A DNA stretch of 29,277 nt from Stramenopiles sp. TOSAG23-2 (Eukaryota > Sar). Every line of letters starts with the position of its first letter. Position 1 is the stretch's first letter. Positions 1-8,990 of the stretch are shown piece by piece. A program made the translations under genes and the position numbers. Under the pieces are notes generated by a model. That model did no database searches. It was not told the origin of the DNA and worked only from the letters and a program-made list of their open reading frames with translations. The stretch lies in NCBI GenBank assembly GCA_900128395.1, contig LT649392.1:1-29277 (forward strand), given 5' to 3'.

Positions 1-234
1 TAATAAGCTTGACTCTGTTGCACAGTATTAACTTGTGTGTCTACATAAATGGTATCATCGGGATCAGGTGGTTTCGCGTCAGATATTAAAATATCATTTG
101 CGGATGACTCAATGACGTCTGGTGTGGCCGCTTCATCAGACAAAATATTATAGGCGATTTCAATATTAATGCCAAGTGATGACTTGCCAGTGGTGGTGTT
201 TTGATTAATGTCCGGAGCATCAGAACGGCGATTA
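1..234 (-). CDS. Probable partial coding exon, left-edge truncated, product unknown
   Basis: One frame of the minus strand stays open from about position 234 to the left edge (roughly 77 codons), while the other frames are interrupted. The stretch is clearly less AT-rich than the spacer beside it, as the real genes here are. The translation is acidic, rich in Asp, Ile, Pro and Thr, and matches no family I know. No in-frame ATG lies between the first upstream stop (near 255) and the open stretch, so it is either an internal or last exon, with the AG inside the GGCAAG near 185-190 as a possible acceptor, or a truncated gene. Much of the protein would lie beyond the window. Coding status rests on open frame and composition only. 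Confidence 0.4.
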
Positions 235-580
235 CAATATATAATATTTATTTATTATATAAAAATGGTGGTATGTATGCATACAATATAGATAGATTGA
301 TAATTAATAATAATTGTAGATTTTTGGATCTAAAAATAGATAATTATTGATGATCTACTCGATCTTAATGCTAATCGCATTGTAGAAGATGGAGTACGAG
401 TTTAGCTGAGTTTATAAATAGTAACTATAAAGTAAACTATTGTTATCCAATACATAGCGGCGAAATGCCGCTATAACTCTCAATGTATTCAAATAAATGG
501 CGTATATAGAAATTTGTATAAACGATATTACCATTTTGAAGCTGCAGGTGTTTGAATGAGCAATGCACTACAATTTATGC
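235..580. other. AT-rich spacer downstream of the PseI-like gene
   Basis: No supported gene. It holds a compact hairpin at 454-474 (listed separately) that stands out from the AT-rich background, about 105 nt beyond the stop codon of the PseI-like gene. The rest is low-complexity AT sequence with no visible repeat to the rest of the window. Confidence 0.6.
454..474. repeat. GC-rich 8-bp stem hairpin
   Basis: ATAGCGGC at 454-461 pairs perfectly with GCCGCTAT at 467-474 around a 5-nt GAAAT loop. AATACAT at 449-455 could alternatively pair with ATGTATT at 483-489. In minus orientation it would lie in the 3' untranslated region of the PseI-like gene. A role in RNA 3' processing or stability is possible but unproven. 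Confidence 0.6.
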
Positions 581-1669
581 TCAATCGCCTTGTATCATAT
601 TCCAAGCCAAAGGTTCCCCCATTTCAATATCCCTAGTAGCCGTAAGGCCAACAATCTCTTCCATATGACGCGAATGCAAGCCATTACCTGGTCTAATAGA
701 CCTAACATTTATATTTTCAAGAAAATTTTCACCTTTCTTCATGTCCTTGACAACAAATATCGATCGTCGAAACATTCTAACTTCACCACCGACACCCCCA
801 TAATGCACACTACCAAGGCTCTTCTCAATAGTGCGCACTTCCTCGACCATCTGCTTAAATTCATGCGGTTCAAGGGAAAACGTTGCATCTGGACCACCAT
901 CTTTTTCGCGACTTAAAATAAAATGTTTTTCGATAATTCTACCACCTAAGGCTACAGATGCAATAGGCACACAAGTTGTCAATGTGTGGTCAGATAAACC
1001 AACAACGGTATTGAAAGTAGACGCTAAATTACGGATGGTATTCAAATGGGCATCCTCCGGTCTAGCGGGATAAGCACTAGTGCACTTCAAAATAGCAAGT
1101 TCTTTACAACCATTTGACTTTAATGTTCTCACAGCTTCTTCGATTTCCCCTATTGTTGCCATTCCTGTTGACATTATAACAGGTTTCCCTGTCTTGGCAA
1201 CTTTTTTAAGTAAAGGAATGTCTACGCATTCCATTGACGCAACTTTTAAGATTGGTGTATCCAGTTGTTCAAGAAAATCAACAGCCGTATGATCAAAGGG
1301 CGACGAGAAGAAATCGATATTTAGGCTATGTGCCAATGCTTGTAACTTGGGGAACCATTCCCAAGGTGTATGAGCGCCTTCAAACAATTTCCATAACGTT
1401 TGTGTTCCCCACTGGGTTTTTACCCCGTCGTGGCCTAATACAAAATGTGGCTTATCACAGTTTAAAGTGATAGTGTCACCAGTGTAAGTTTGCAATTTAA
1501 TAGCATCACAACCAGTAGCAGCCGCTGCACGAACTATAGCTTCTGCTCTTTCGTATGATCCTAAGTGATTACACGACATTTCCGCAATTATATAGGTTGG
1601 AAAACCAACGCCTATTGTTCTTTTTCCATATATTTTGCTGTTAATAGTAAATGTTGGTTGGGTTGACAT
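581..1669 (-). CDS. Pseudaminic acid synthase-type sialic acid synthase (PseI/NeuB family)
   Basis: A 362-residue protein with the full NeuB-family layout: a TIM-barrel synthase domain (about residues 10-280) and a C-terminal SAF/antifreeze-like domain (about 295-360). Family enzymes condense phosphoenolpyruvate with a 6-carbon amino sugar to make a nonulosonic acid. Visible landmarks are IIAEMS with Glu30, the Lys58-LQTYT strand, the TPWEW segment, FFSSPFD, the GLSDHT motif and EKHF. The LQTYT, TPWEW and SIRPGNGLH signatures are those of PseI (pseudaminic acid synthase) rather than of bacterial NeuB or animal NANS. Length is normal for the family (about 340-360) and the start ATG is clear, with no upstream in-frame extension. 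No intron is visible. A bacterial-type PseI in a eukaryotic context suggests lateral transfer. No other nonulosonate pathway gene is in the window, and the actual sugar substrate cannot be read from sequence. Confidence 0.9.
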   Translation of the reverse strand: MSTQPTFTINSKIYGKRTIGVGFPTYIIAEMSCNHLGSYERAEAIVRAAAATGCDAIKLQTYTGDTITLNCDKPHFVLGHDGVKTQWGTQTLWKLFEGAHTPWEWFPKLQALAHSLNIDFFSSPFDHTAVDFLEQLDTPILKVASMECVDIPLLKKVAKTGKPVIMSTGMATIGEIEEAVRTLKSNGCKELAILKCTSAYPARPEDAHLNTIRNLASTFNTVVGLSDHTLTTCVPIASVALGGRIIEKHFILSREKDGGPDATFSLEPHEFKQMVEEVRTIEKSLGSVHYGGVGGEVRMFRRSIFVVKDMKKGENFLENINVRSIRPGNGLHSRHMEEIVGLTATRDIEMGEPLAWNMIQGD

Positions 1670-2612
1670 AATTTATACGAGTTGCTGCTGTAGTTGTAGG
1701 AGAAAGGTTGCTGTTGTGATTTTTAAGTAGGAGCAGTCGTTTATGTGTATCAAGGCACACATAATCCAGCATCGCACCATCTTGGTGTTCGGTAGTTATA
1801 TACAATGCACAAAGTATTACACCACACGGAAATAGGCGAAGTCGAAGTTTATAAATATATAAATTCTGGTATAAAAACATTATCTCTTTTTTTATATACT
1901 TATAAGTACTGTAGACTATCGCGCAGTTATAAAATTTAATAATTTTTAAAAAAGTATGGACCCTTTTGATTTTTTCTCCTTGCGTAAGAATAGGTAAATA
2001 TTTCTAGTATACAACTACCCCGTACTTAGACCTAGATTACAACCAATATTTGAGGGGAAAAATACATAATTAAAAAATATAAAAGAAAGATATAATGGGA
2101 AAATGTAAAAACTTGACATTTTGTAATTTATGTGTGATAGATTACTTAAAAAGATGTACAACTTCACCACTGTGCCATTTCACTTTCTGTTGATCAAAAA
2201 AAATATTCTTTATATGTATAAAATCACCATCGTGCCCTTTATAAAAATGCTCAATTCCCAGAGTGCGTTTATAACATCTTCTTGGATTAAAAATATAAAT
2301 GTTACCAAGTTTTCCAAAATTCATGATTTTTTGGGAGATCTAGGAATTATAATGCACGAGGTTTGATAGTAAAATATGTGTATTTTGTACTTTTTAGTAT
2401 ACTAAATATTTATTTGACAACTGGAAAGTCTCTCTCAGAAAAATCGGGTCATATATGATTTAAATATTAAACTTAAGATTTTAACCATCAATTAAATATA
2501 TCATATGATATCATAATATCATATATATTTAAAATTACACATCCTGATGCTGCGTAATTACATTAATCAGCGTATCGCAACTATTAAATAATATAATATA
2601 TTACTCGTATGT
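1670..2612. other. Intergenic region between PseI-like and F-box genes
   Basis: Promoter side of the PseI-like gene (right part of the minus-strand upstream region) and 3' side of the F-box gene. Very AT-rich. It holds one copy of an 85-bp repeat at 2523-2607 and, at 2150-2250, an imperfect duplication of a short TCACCA..GTGCC motif. Short frames on both strands overlap one another and none has supporting features. Confidence 0.5.
2523..2607 (+). repeat. 85-bp exact repeat, copy 1 (3' flank of F-box gene)
   Basis: These 85 bases are identical to 15944-16028 in the same orientation. This copy begins 5 nt beyond the stop codon of the F-box gene (which ends at 2613, minus strand). It contains an imperfect dyad around GATGCTG / CAGCGTATC. 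It is either part of the F-box gene's 3' region that was copied elsewhere, or a dispersed repeat. The second copy sits exactly at the edge of the duplicated segment at 16028. Confidence 0.9.
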
Positions 2613-3542
2613 TTAAGAATCATTACTACCCTTATCCACAATTTTCTTTATACTCCAGCGGCGATGAAAATACCATATTTTTGAATTTTCTAGCTTGATT
2701 GGAGGAAGATCTAATTCTGGGTCACGTTTCAAGATATGCTCTATAGTTTCCATGTTCCAACCACGTGCTTTTGTTTCCACTTCAACCACACACACTTCCT
2801 TTGATGGTAACATCGGGATTTCAATTATAATCTTCTTTCTTCTCATCCTGTATGATCCTTTATGTACATTTCGATTTTGTAAATTGAATTTTCTTTCAAA
2901 TTGTTCCGGTGGAGATGGACTACAACAATAAAGTACTTCGCCATTATTATTAAAATATAAATAACGATAGTATCTACACCACAATACTTGACCAGCAGGG
3001 ACTTCATCCCACATCGAAGGCGCTTGTCTTCTACGAACATATTTGTATTCTTGGCAGTAATATCCATTCAATTTTGCATATGGGCGTTGCATGAAAACAC
3101 TTCTCCAAGAATTATGCGAAGACGGCAATATTTCTGGAAGATAATATTGCGGCGGTTTGAAAATAATTTTACATACAAACTTCCAGAAAAAATCATTGTC
3201 TTTGTGTTCAATAATTCGTTGCAGACTTTTGGACGTATACATCAATCTCCCAGCCATATCCACCGGCAACAATTTAACAATGATTAAAAACAAACCAACT
3301 TCGGCTAAACAAAAATTAATGAATAAATTATTCTCTTCATTACTATTATTAACAAGATGACTTACAATATTAGCATTAATATTATCATCTTCCGTTGCAT
3401 ATGATGTATTGTTCTTATTAGCATTGCTATTATCATTATTATTATTATTATTATTATTACCAGTAGCAATAGCAGCAGCAGCAGCAGCAGTGGTCGCAGC
3501 AGTGGTCGCGGCAGTGGTCGCGGCAGTAGTAATGCTTGCCAT
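2613..3542 (-). CDS. FBXO9/Hrt3-like F-box protein
   Basis: A predicted substrate adaptor of an SCF (Skp1-cullin-F-box) ubiquitin ligase. After an Ala/Thr tract and a poly-Asn tract (about residues 1-60) comes a divergent F-box-like helical region with LLPVDMAG, then FFWKFVCKIIF. This is followed by the block typical of FBXO9 and yeast Hrt3: SWRSVFMQRP, then LNGYY, then the CRYYRYLYFNNNGEVL strand pair and CCSPSPPEQ. The C-terminal part after GSYRMRR is shorter than in animal FBXO9, and the N-terminal TPR-like part of FBXO9 is absent. I chose the ATG at 3542 (309 residues). The frame stays open to another ATG at 3662, but that stretch is a CT/GA-rich microsatellite and holds a good splice donor (GTAAGC on the minus strand at 3604), so it is more likely 5' untranslated region or an extra exon. 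Confidence 0.75.
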   Translation of the reverse strand: MASITTAATTAATTAATTAAAAAAIATGNNNNNNNNDNSNANKNNTSYATEDDNINANIVSHLVNNSNEENNLFINFCLAEVGLFLIIVKLLPVDMAGRLMYTSKSLQRIIEHKDNDFFWKFVCKIIFKPPQYYLPEILPSSHNSWRSVFMQRPYAKLNGYYCQEYKYVRRRQAPSMWDEVPAGQVLWCRYYRYLYFNNNGEVLYCCSPSPPEQFERKFNLQNRNVHKGSYRMRRKKIIIEIPMLPSKEVCVVEVETKARGWNMETIEHILKRDPELDLPPIKLENSKIWYFHRRWSIKKIVDKGSNDS

Positions 3543-3560
3543 TGTTTGATTGCAGTATTC

Positions 3561-3592
3561 CTCTTTCTCTCTCTCTCTCTTCTCAGTACATT
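3561..3592. repeat. CT/GA microsatellite upstream of the F-box start
   Basis: A run of CTCTCT repeats just upstream (minus strand) of the chosen F-box start codon. It reads as GA-rich leader in the transcript. A similar run lies at 4461-4483 upstream of the LRR-P4H gene, and a GA run follows the ATPase stop at 22971-22983. Confidence 0.85.
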
Positions 3593-3662
3593 TCACATGC
3601 TTACCTTTTCTCCTATTGTTTTTGTAATATTTTATTATTGAAATAATAAAAATCAGATGCAT

Positions 3663-4569
3663 GTACCAGGTAGCTCATATAATAATAATAATAAGTAGAA
3701 GTATCCTATAGATAATATAAAAGAAGTTGTTCGAATTGGACGAAGAAGAATGCCAGGTGGAATGCCAGGAATGCCGGAAGCCGGAAGTACAGAAGGAAAA
3801 ATTTCTGAAAAAATCCGTCATACTTTTTTTAAAATATATTAAGTATATATATTTGTAGACTAATAGAATAATCGTCCTAACAAATAAAGCAGGGATACTA
3901 GTATACAAATATATATACTTAATATTTTTAAAAAAGTATGACAGTATGACAGTATGATGACAGTATGACGGATTTCAGAATTTTTTATAGGAACCCTATA
4001 GAATACAAATATATATACTTAATATATTTTAAAAAAAGTATGACGGATTCCAGAAATTTTTCCTTATGTATAAGAAATGCCAGAATGCGACGAACTTCAC
4101 CGCAGCAGTAAAAATTGAAATTGTTTATTTTAATGCTATTTACCTGTATTATTTCATATTGTTTGTCAAAAAGTGGAATTTTTAAATAGGGTAATAATAG
4201 CATTACTAGCACTGACACAGAGAGGCCAATCTGGTAGAGCTCCCAATGGCCTTAAATGTTTAAATACATGAAAATAACATTACAAGCAACTCTTTACTGG
4301 CATAATAATTATTATTACTACCAATTTTGCGGAAATAATTCGAACCCAGATGAAAATTCAATGAATAATTATAAAAATGAGCCGGAATAGTACATATTAT
4401 ATATGCAACATATCCATATATATCGATATATTCCTAATAGGTTCTTGTTGATTTTTTTTTCTCTCTCTCTCTCTCTCCTCTCTATGCATATATATGCACA
4501 TGGAATTAAGTTTGTCGTGTTTTTTTTTGGTTTGGTAATTTCTCCTTGGTAATTCAAGTTTCAATTTAC
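3663..4569. other. Intergenic region between divergent F-box and LRR-P4H genes
   Basis: Shared upstream region of two divergently transcribed genes. The middle is occupied by a foldback repeat cluster (3795-4065, listed separately). Further right are a CT run at 4461-4483 and AT-rich sequence. Small frames here derive from the repeats and are not convincing genes. Confidence 0.55.
3795..4065. repeat. Foldback element: inverted repeat with a third internal copy
   Basis: Positions 3812-3857 are a perfect 46-bp reverse complement of 4004-4049. The pairing continues outward to about 3795 and 4065 with a 3-nt length difference. A third, more diverged copy in the same orientation as the right arm occupies 3904-3986 and carries four tandem copies of an AGTATGAC-like unit (about 3935-3969). 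No reading frame for a transposase and no obvious target-site duplication is visible, so it resembles a small non-autonomous foldback or MITE-like element, or a cruciform-forming satellite. Confidence 0.75.
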
Positions 4570-6190
4570 ATGGCTAATAGAATTGTGGTCGATCCCGAAA
4601 ATTTAAGCCGGTTGAGGCAAAACTTCTGCAAATTAATAATCCATATTTGCATATTTTTATATTTTCTTAGAAAGTACATGAATCATCAGGAATTACAACA
4701 GGTAAGTGAAACTGTAGATAAAGTACATAAGGAAGTGTTATTTAATTGAATTGCTTTTTAAAATAAAATAATAATAAATAAGAAAGATGCAAGGGACATG
4801 GAAAAATATAACAGGTGGAACAAAAGGTTGTTTTTCCATATTTAATAATGCAAATGTGAATATTGATAGTAGTAGTAGTAGTAGTAGTAGTGATGATAAA
4901 GAGAAGAAAGAATCAATCCACTCCGCCGACGAAAAGATTTCTAATTATAAAACATTAACATTAACAGTGGAGAAAAGTGCACTGTTAAATTTTTATAATA
5001 GTAGCAATGGGCACGAATGGAATAAATCAACAAACTGGGGTACTAATGAAATCCCTGTATCTGATTGGTATGGAATTGAAACGCATAAAGAAACTGGATT
5101 AGTAAAATCCATAAGATTACCAGAAAATAATTTAGTTGCAGTATTAGATACATTAGTACCCCATATCAAGGCATTAAGAACATTGGAAGAATTATGGTTA
5201 GCCGGAAATCATATTTCTGGGGAAATACCAATTTTGTTATCTAACAGCAATGAAAATTTAATCAAGCTAGATTTAAGTCGTAATCTTCTAATTGGTACTA
5301 CACCTAAAGAATTTGCATTAAATAAACAATTAACATGGTTAGACTTTTCTGGCAATGGGTTAACAATATTTTATCAATCAAATGCGACTAATATTGCTTC
5401 TATAGCGATGAAAAAACATAAAACAACGATACATAATAATCCAACAGATTCGATTTCACTTTCTGCTTCATCATCATCGTCGTCAACAACAACAACAAAA
5501 ACAACAACTACAACTAGTACTACTACAACAACAACAACTACTACTAGTAGTAGTGCTAATGCAAATAATAATAATAATAATATCCATAAATTAAAATCCG
5601 TTTATATCACATCAAATGTATTACCACCTGTTGATTGTGAAGCTATCATTAAAATGGCTGAACATCATGCATCTTCGCATGGAGGCTGGCAAACAGAACG
5701 ACATCAAATGTATAAAACAACGGATATTGATGTTCGACATGTACCATTGCTTTTGGAACATTGTAATTTAAAATTAAAAGATTGTATATTGCCAGTCCTG
5801 TCTAATATATTTGATTTGCCATTAAATGTCATTGCAATCGATGATTTATTTGTAGTAAAATATAAATGTAATAATATCAACGAGAAGGAAGTTTCGCAAA
5901 CATCTTTAGCACCACATCGAGATGACTCTGTTTTATCTTTCGTAATATTATTAAATACATCGGATTCATTTGAAGGCGGAGGAACAGAGTTTGTTGATTT
6001 TCGCCCGCCATTTATTGCTGCGCCACAGGATCAAGGTGCAATGGTTAGTTTCTGTGGTTTACAACGCCATGCTGGTAAAAAGATAACTACAGGTCAACGC
6101 TTTATTTTAGCTGGTTTTGTTCGTGTTAACGATAAAGGCAATGCGACTAAAAAGAAAGGTGAAGAATTATTCCCAATTTTAACAGAGTGA
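4570..6190 (+). CDS. LRR domain fused to prolyl 4-hydroxylase-type 2OG-Fe(II) oxygenase
   Basis: Two exons, 4570-4701 and 4787-6190, joined in phase 0, give 511 residues. Exon 1 carries a short hydrophobic stretch (about residues 23-37) that could be a signal anchor. Exon 2 starts with a poly-Ser tract, then an LRR N-cap (LLNFYNSSNGHEWNKSTNW) and about four plant-type leucine-rich repeats (about 90-220). A Ser/Thr/Asn-rich linker leads to a P4H-like oxygenase (about 270-495) with His421-Arg-Asp423, GGGTEF, distal His472 and 2-oxoglutarate-binding Arg482, so the iron and co-substrate ligands are all present. It should hydroxylate a protein prolyl residue or similar substrate, with the LRR as a possible substrate-recognition module. 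A second intron at 4611-4670 (acceptor TTTTCTTAG, weak donor GTTGAG, 60 nt) would remove the hydrophobic stretch without changing frame. If exon 1 is wrong, the ATG at 4787 still gives both domains. Confidence 0.8.
4702..4786 (+). other. Intron in the LRR-P4H gene
   Basis: Donor CAG|GTAAGT at 4702 and acceptor AAAG|ATG ending at 4786 give an 85-nt, AT-rich intron. It ends exactly where the main frame begins and keeps phase 0. The donor matches that of the intron in the reductase gene at 27658-27801. Confidence 0.7.
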
Positions 6191-6649
6191 AAGAAACAGA
6201 AAACGAGTTTTTGAGAGACTCGTTATAAGAACGAAAAAGTACACCCCCAAAGTGTTATATATCATAAATTTTAAAAATGTGTTACGAAGGAGCTCGTAAT
6301 TTTTGACCGGAGGAGAACGCACCACGTATGCATATGCATTATGATACGACTTCGTAAATATTTTATAAAATCATACGTTTATCATACGTACGACAAAGCA
6401 ATTAAAAATTTTAATGACCTACATGTACCCCGAGACACGATTTATTCGTTTTCTTTTCTGATAATAAAAAGCGTGTGGTAATTATTTTTACATTTTCCTC
6501 CAAACAAAAAAATTTGAATTTTTTGGTTCATTAAAAAATTCCACACTCTCCTTCAAAATCTCTCTCTCTACTATAGCTTTACCAACTTAAAATCCTTTTT
6601 ATGAAATTTATTTTGCTGGCCAGGCGAAAAACAAAATCTACACACACGC
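6191..6649. other. Convergent 3' intergenic region
   Basis: Lies between the 3' ends of the LRR-P4H gene and the first G-beta gene. No gene is seen. It contains a cluster of self-complementary motifs (ATGCATATGCAT near 6327-6340 and ATACGTA-containing sequence near 6370-6390) resembling those at 13843-13874. Confidence 0.55.
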
Positions 6650-7789
6650 TTAAGCCCAAATTTTTAATACCGTATCCCATGAACCTGTACAAAATGCATT
6701 ACCATCTGGTGACATACCAACCGTTGATACACGATTTTCATGTGTATGCATTAATGATGAACTGGCACCTAATCGTATTGGTTCCTTGTTTTGGTCCAAC
6801 GTGTTCCACATCATACAATTATAATCATCTTGCCCGGCAAATATAATACGTCCACTTTTTGATATAGCAACTGAGGTAATACCATGTATAACACCCTCGT
6901 CACTAAATTTTGCTAACTCTCGATTGCTTCTTATATCCCACATACGCACTGAAGCATCATCGGAACCAGTCACAAATGTAAATCCATCTTTACAATATTC
7001 AACACAATTGATATCTGCCTCATGACCCCAAAATTCGAGTGTTGGTGACAGTGGTTGCCTTTTATCCCATACCTTTGCTTGCGTATCACATGAACCAGAA
7101 ACGAATTGATTTGGATCATTTGGATTAATAGCAATACTCATGACATCAGATGTATGACTACTAAATGTGGATATGGCTGTACGAGTTGGTATATCAAACA
7201 ACATGCAATTATGATCCCCGGAGGAAGTTAATATTTGTTTGCTATTGACGAAACGACAGCATGATAAATATCCATCATGCCCAGCTAATTCTGCATTTGG
7301 TCCACGTTCCTGGGACCACGTATCATCAACTACAAATATAGAACATAAGTTATCCAATCCACCACATGCAACTGTACGTGACGAAGGTGATGTCTGATCA
7401 AATGCGCATGTCATCACCCATGAAGAACGCAATGGCACAGCATTTAATTTATTCGTCGTTAAACCATCCCATATAATTAATTTACCATCTTGTGATGCAC
7501 TAACTAAACGTCTGGAATCCCCTGACCAATGCATTGCATATACTTTACCATAATGTCCTTTTAATAATTTTCTTTGCTTTATAATTGTTTTATCTGGAAA
7601 ATTTTTGTCTGAATCCAAACCATTTGAATTATTGTTCTTTACTGCAGTTTGTAAATTGCGATGTGCATGGCATTCAGGACTTTCAAAATCAGCATCGTCA
7701 AAGCATGGCAAATTTTTCTCTTCACGCATTTTTGCCACTTGACCTCTTAATCCCAACGCTTCACTTTGCAATTTTTCCGCCGTTTCCAT
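6650..7789 (-). CDS. Heterotrimeric G protein beta subunit, paralogue 1
   Basis: A 379-residue G-beta with an N-terminal helix (about residues 1-26) that would form the coiled coil with G-gamma, a short acidic/Asn-rich insert, then a seven-blade WD40 propeller starting near residue 78 (GHYGKVYAMHW). Family signatures include LVSASQDGKL, SSWVMTCAFD, CGGLDN, GHDGYLSCCRF, HTSDVMSIA, HEADINCVEY and GSWDTVLKIWA. Residues equivalent to the known G-alpha contacts of animal G-beta (Lys57, Tyr59, Trp99, Met101, Leu117, Tyr145, Asp186, Asp228, Trp332) are all conserved, so it should bind G-alpha and signal at the membrane. It is about 40 residues longer than animal G-beta because of the N-terminal insert and loop expansions. 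It is divergent from, and head-to-head with, a second G-beta gene. Confidence 0.95.
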   Translation of the reverse strand: METAEKLQSEALGLRGQVAKMREEKNLPCFDDADFESPECHAHRNLQTAVKNNNSNGLDSDKNFPDKTIIKQRKLLKGHYGKVYAMHWSGDSRRLVSASQDGKLIIWDGLTTNKLNAVPLRSSWVMTCAFDQTSPSSRTVACGGLDNLCSIFVVDDTWSQERGPNAELAGHDGYLSCCRFVNSKQILTSSGDHNCMLFDIPTRTAISTFSSHTSDVMSIAINPNDPNQFVSGSCDTQAKVWDKRQPLSPTLEFWGHEADINCVEYCKDGFTFVTGSDDASVRMWDIRSNRELAKFSDEGVIHGITSVAISKSGRIIFAGQDDYNCMMWNTLDQNKEPIRLGASSSLMHTHENRVSTVGMSPDGNAFCTGSWDTVLKIWA

Positions 7790-8990
7790 TATTAAATATG
7801 TTATTTAAAAATGATTTTTTTTTATCTCTATCTATATGATATATTATATATATCTCCAAGTATATTATAAATGATCTTTTGTATAGTACCACCCACCTTT
7901 TAAAAAGAAATAAAACCCAACAACAATAATAATAATATTGTTAAGCAAGCAGTATATGTTGATATATATTATCATATATCCAACATCACTTTCTATTCTA
8001 CACATGTACATATATATATGTGATGTGTCCATCCTCATTTATTCATTTTTTTATGTTGTTTTTGTCGTTTATTCTGCAAGGTGGATCTTCATATAGGATT
8101 AGTTGTACTTGGTAGTATACAACAATAGAAATATACGGCCGGTGGCAAAGGAACTATCTGTTGTATTCCGACTACGAAAATTTAAGATATATTTTCAGAT
8201 ATTTCAGATCATCTAATGCTACGTACATGCTATGTAGATAGGACAACGAACAATACGAAATATGTATACCAAAATAATATTTAGTTTCTATTTACCTGTT
8301 ATTTTATTATGGTAGCTTGTTTCCTCGTGGAGATGTGTGGTGCGCCAGCCTTTTGTTTTTTTACAGATTTATTTATTTATTTTTGTAATTAGAAGTCTAA
8401 TTGTGAAAATAAAAATTAGATATTGGCGGATAATGATTACCCCATGCATTTCCTGACCAAGTAGTAAATGGTGATATATAATATGCAATAGCCTCAATGA
8501 TATAGATATATATATTTGTAGAGAGTAGTTCAACTTAAACTTAAGCTAAAAAAATGTGCTTATGTTGCCATGCTGTGCCACACAGATGTTATCTTCTATC
8601 ATGCATTAGTACTGTATTTACTACTACTATTACAATAAATTTCTTTTCCCATTTCTTTTATATGGCAGCTATACATATATGGATGGTGCTATTACTACCA
8701 CTACACAGTATACTACTACTATTATTATATATCTTCTTGTTTTTATTATTATTATTCCTGCCTGGCCTTATGTTGCTTATTATTATATCGAATAAATAAA
8801 TACAGTAATAAATACCTATAATATGAATAAACATAAATATATTGCAAGATTATATACACACATATACACACATATACATACATACATACATACATACATA
8901 CATACAGGACAAAGAAGCAAGAGAGCTCAATTGTGTGATAGAAAGAGCCCGATAGATTAGTTAATGAACAAATAAGATATTAATAGTATT
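7790..8990. other. Shared upstream region of the two divergent G-beta genes
   Basis: About 1.2 kb, the longest gene-free stretch, and upstream of both G-beta genes. It carries AT-rich sequence, runs of TATATA, and a CATA tetranucleotide repeat near 8877-8906. An 81-codon frame at 8554-8799 encodes mainly a Leu/Ile/Phe-rich string from TTA/CTA repeats and is not supported as a gene. No promoter motif can be named. Confidence 0.5.
8877..8906. repeat. CATA tetranucleotide microsatellite
   Basis: About seven tandem CATA units in the 5' flank of the second G-beta gene, 85 nt before its start codon. Confidence 0.9.

Noticed and set aside
2142-2324. 60-codon minus-strand frame with two similar His/Gly/Asp-containing halves, looking like a fossil protein fragment.
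   Set aside because: A stop lies shortly upstream in frame, an equally long frame overlaps on the other strand, and no family is recognisable. The similarity reflects a short DNA duplication.
4223-4347. tRNA-like pieces: CTGGTAGAGC resembling a D arm, and GGGTTCGAA (minus strand, 4339-4347) resembling a T loop.
   Set aside because: The two pieces are on opposite strands, the T-stem bases do not pair, and no acceptor stem can be formed.
8554-8799. 81-codon frame upstream of the second G-beta gene, strongly hydrophobic.
   Set aside because: It is a translation of CTA/TTA-type repeats with no domain, and its composition is that of the spacer. A small membrane protein cannot be excluded but is not supported.
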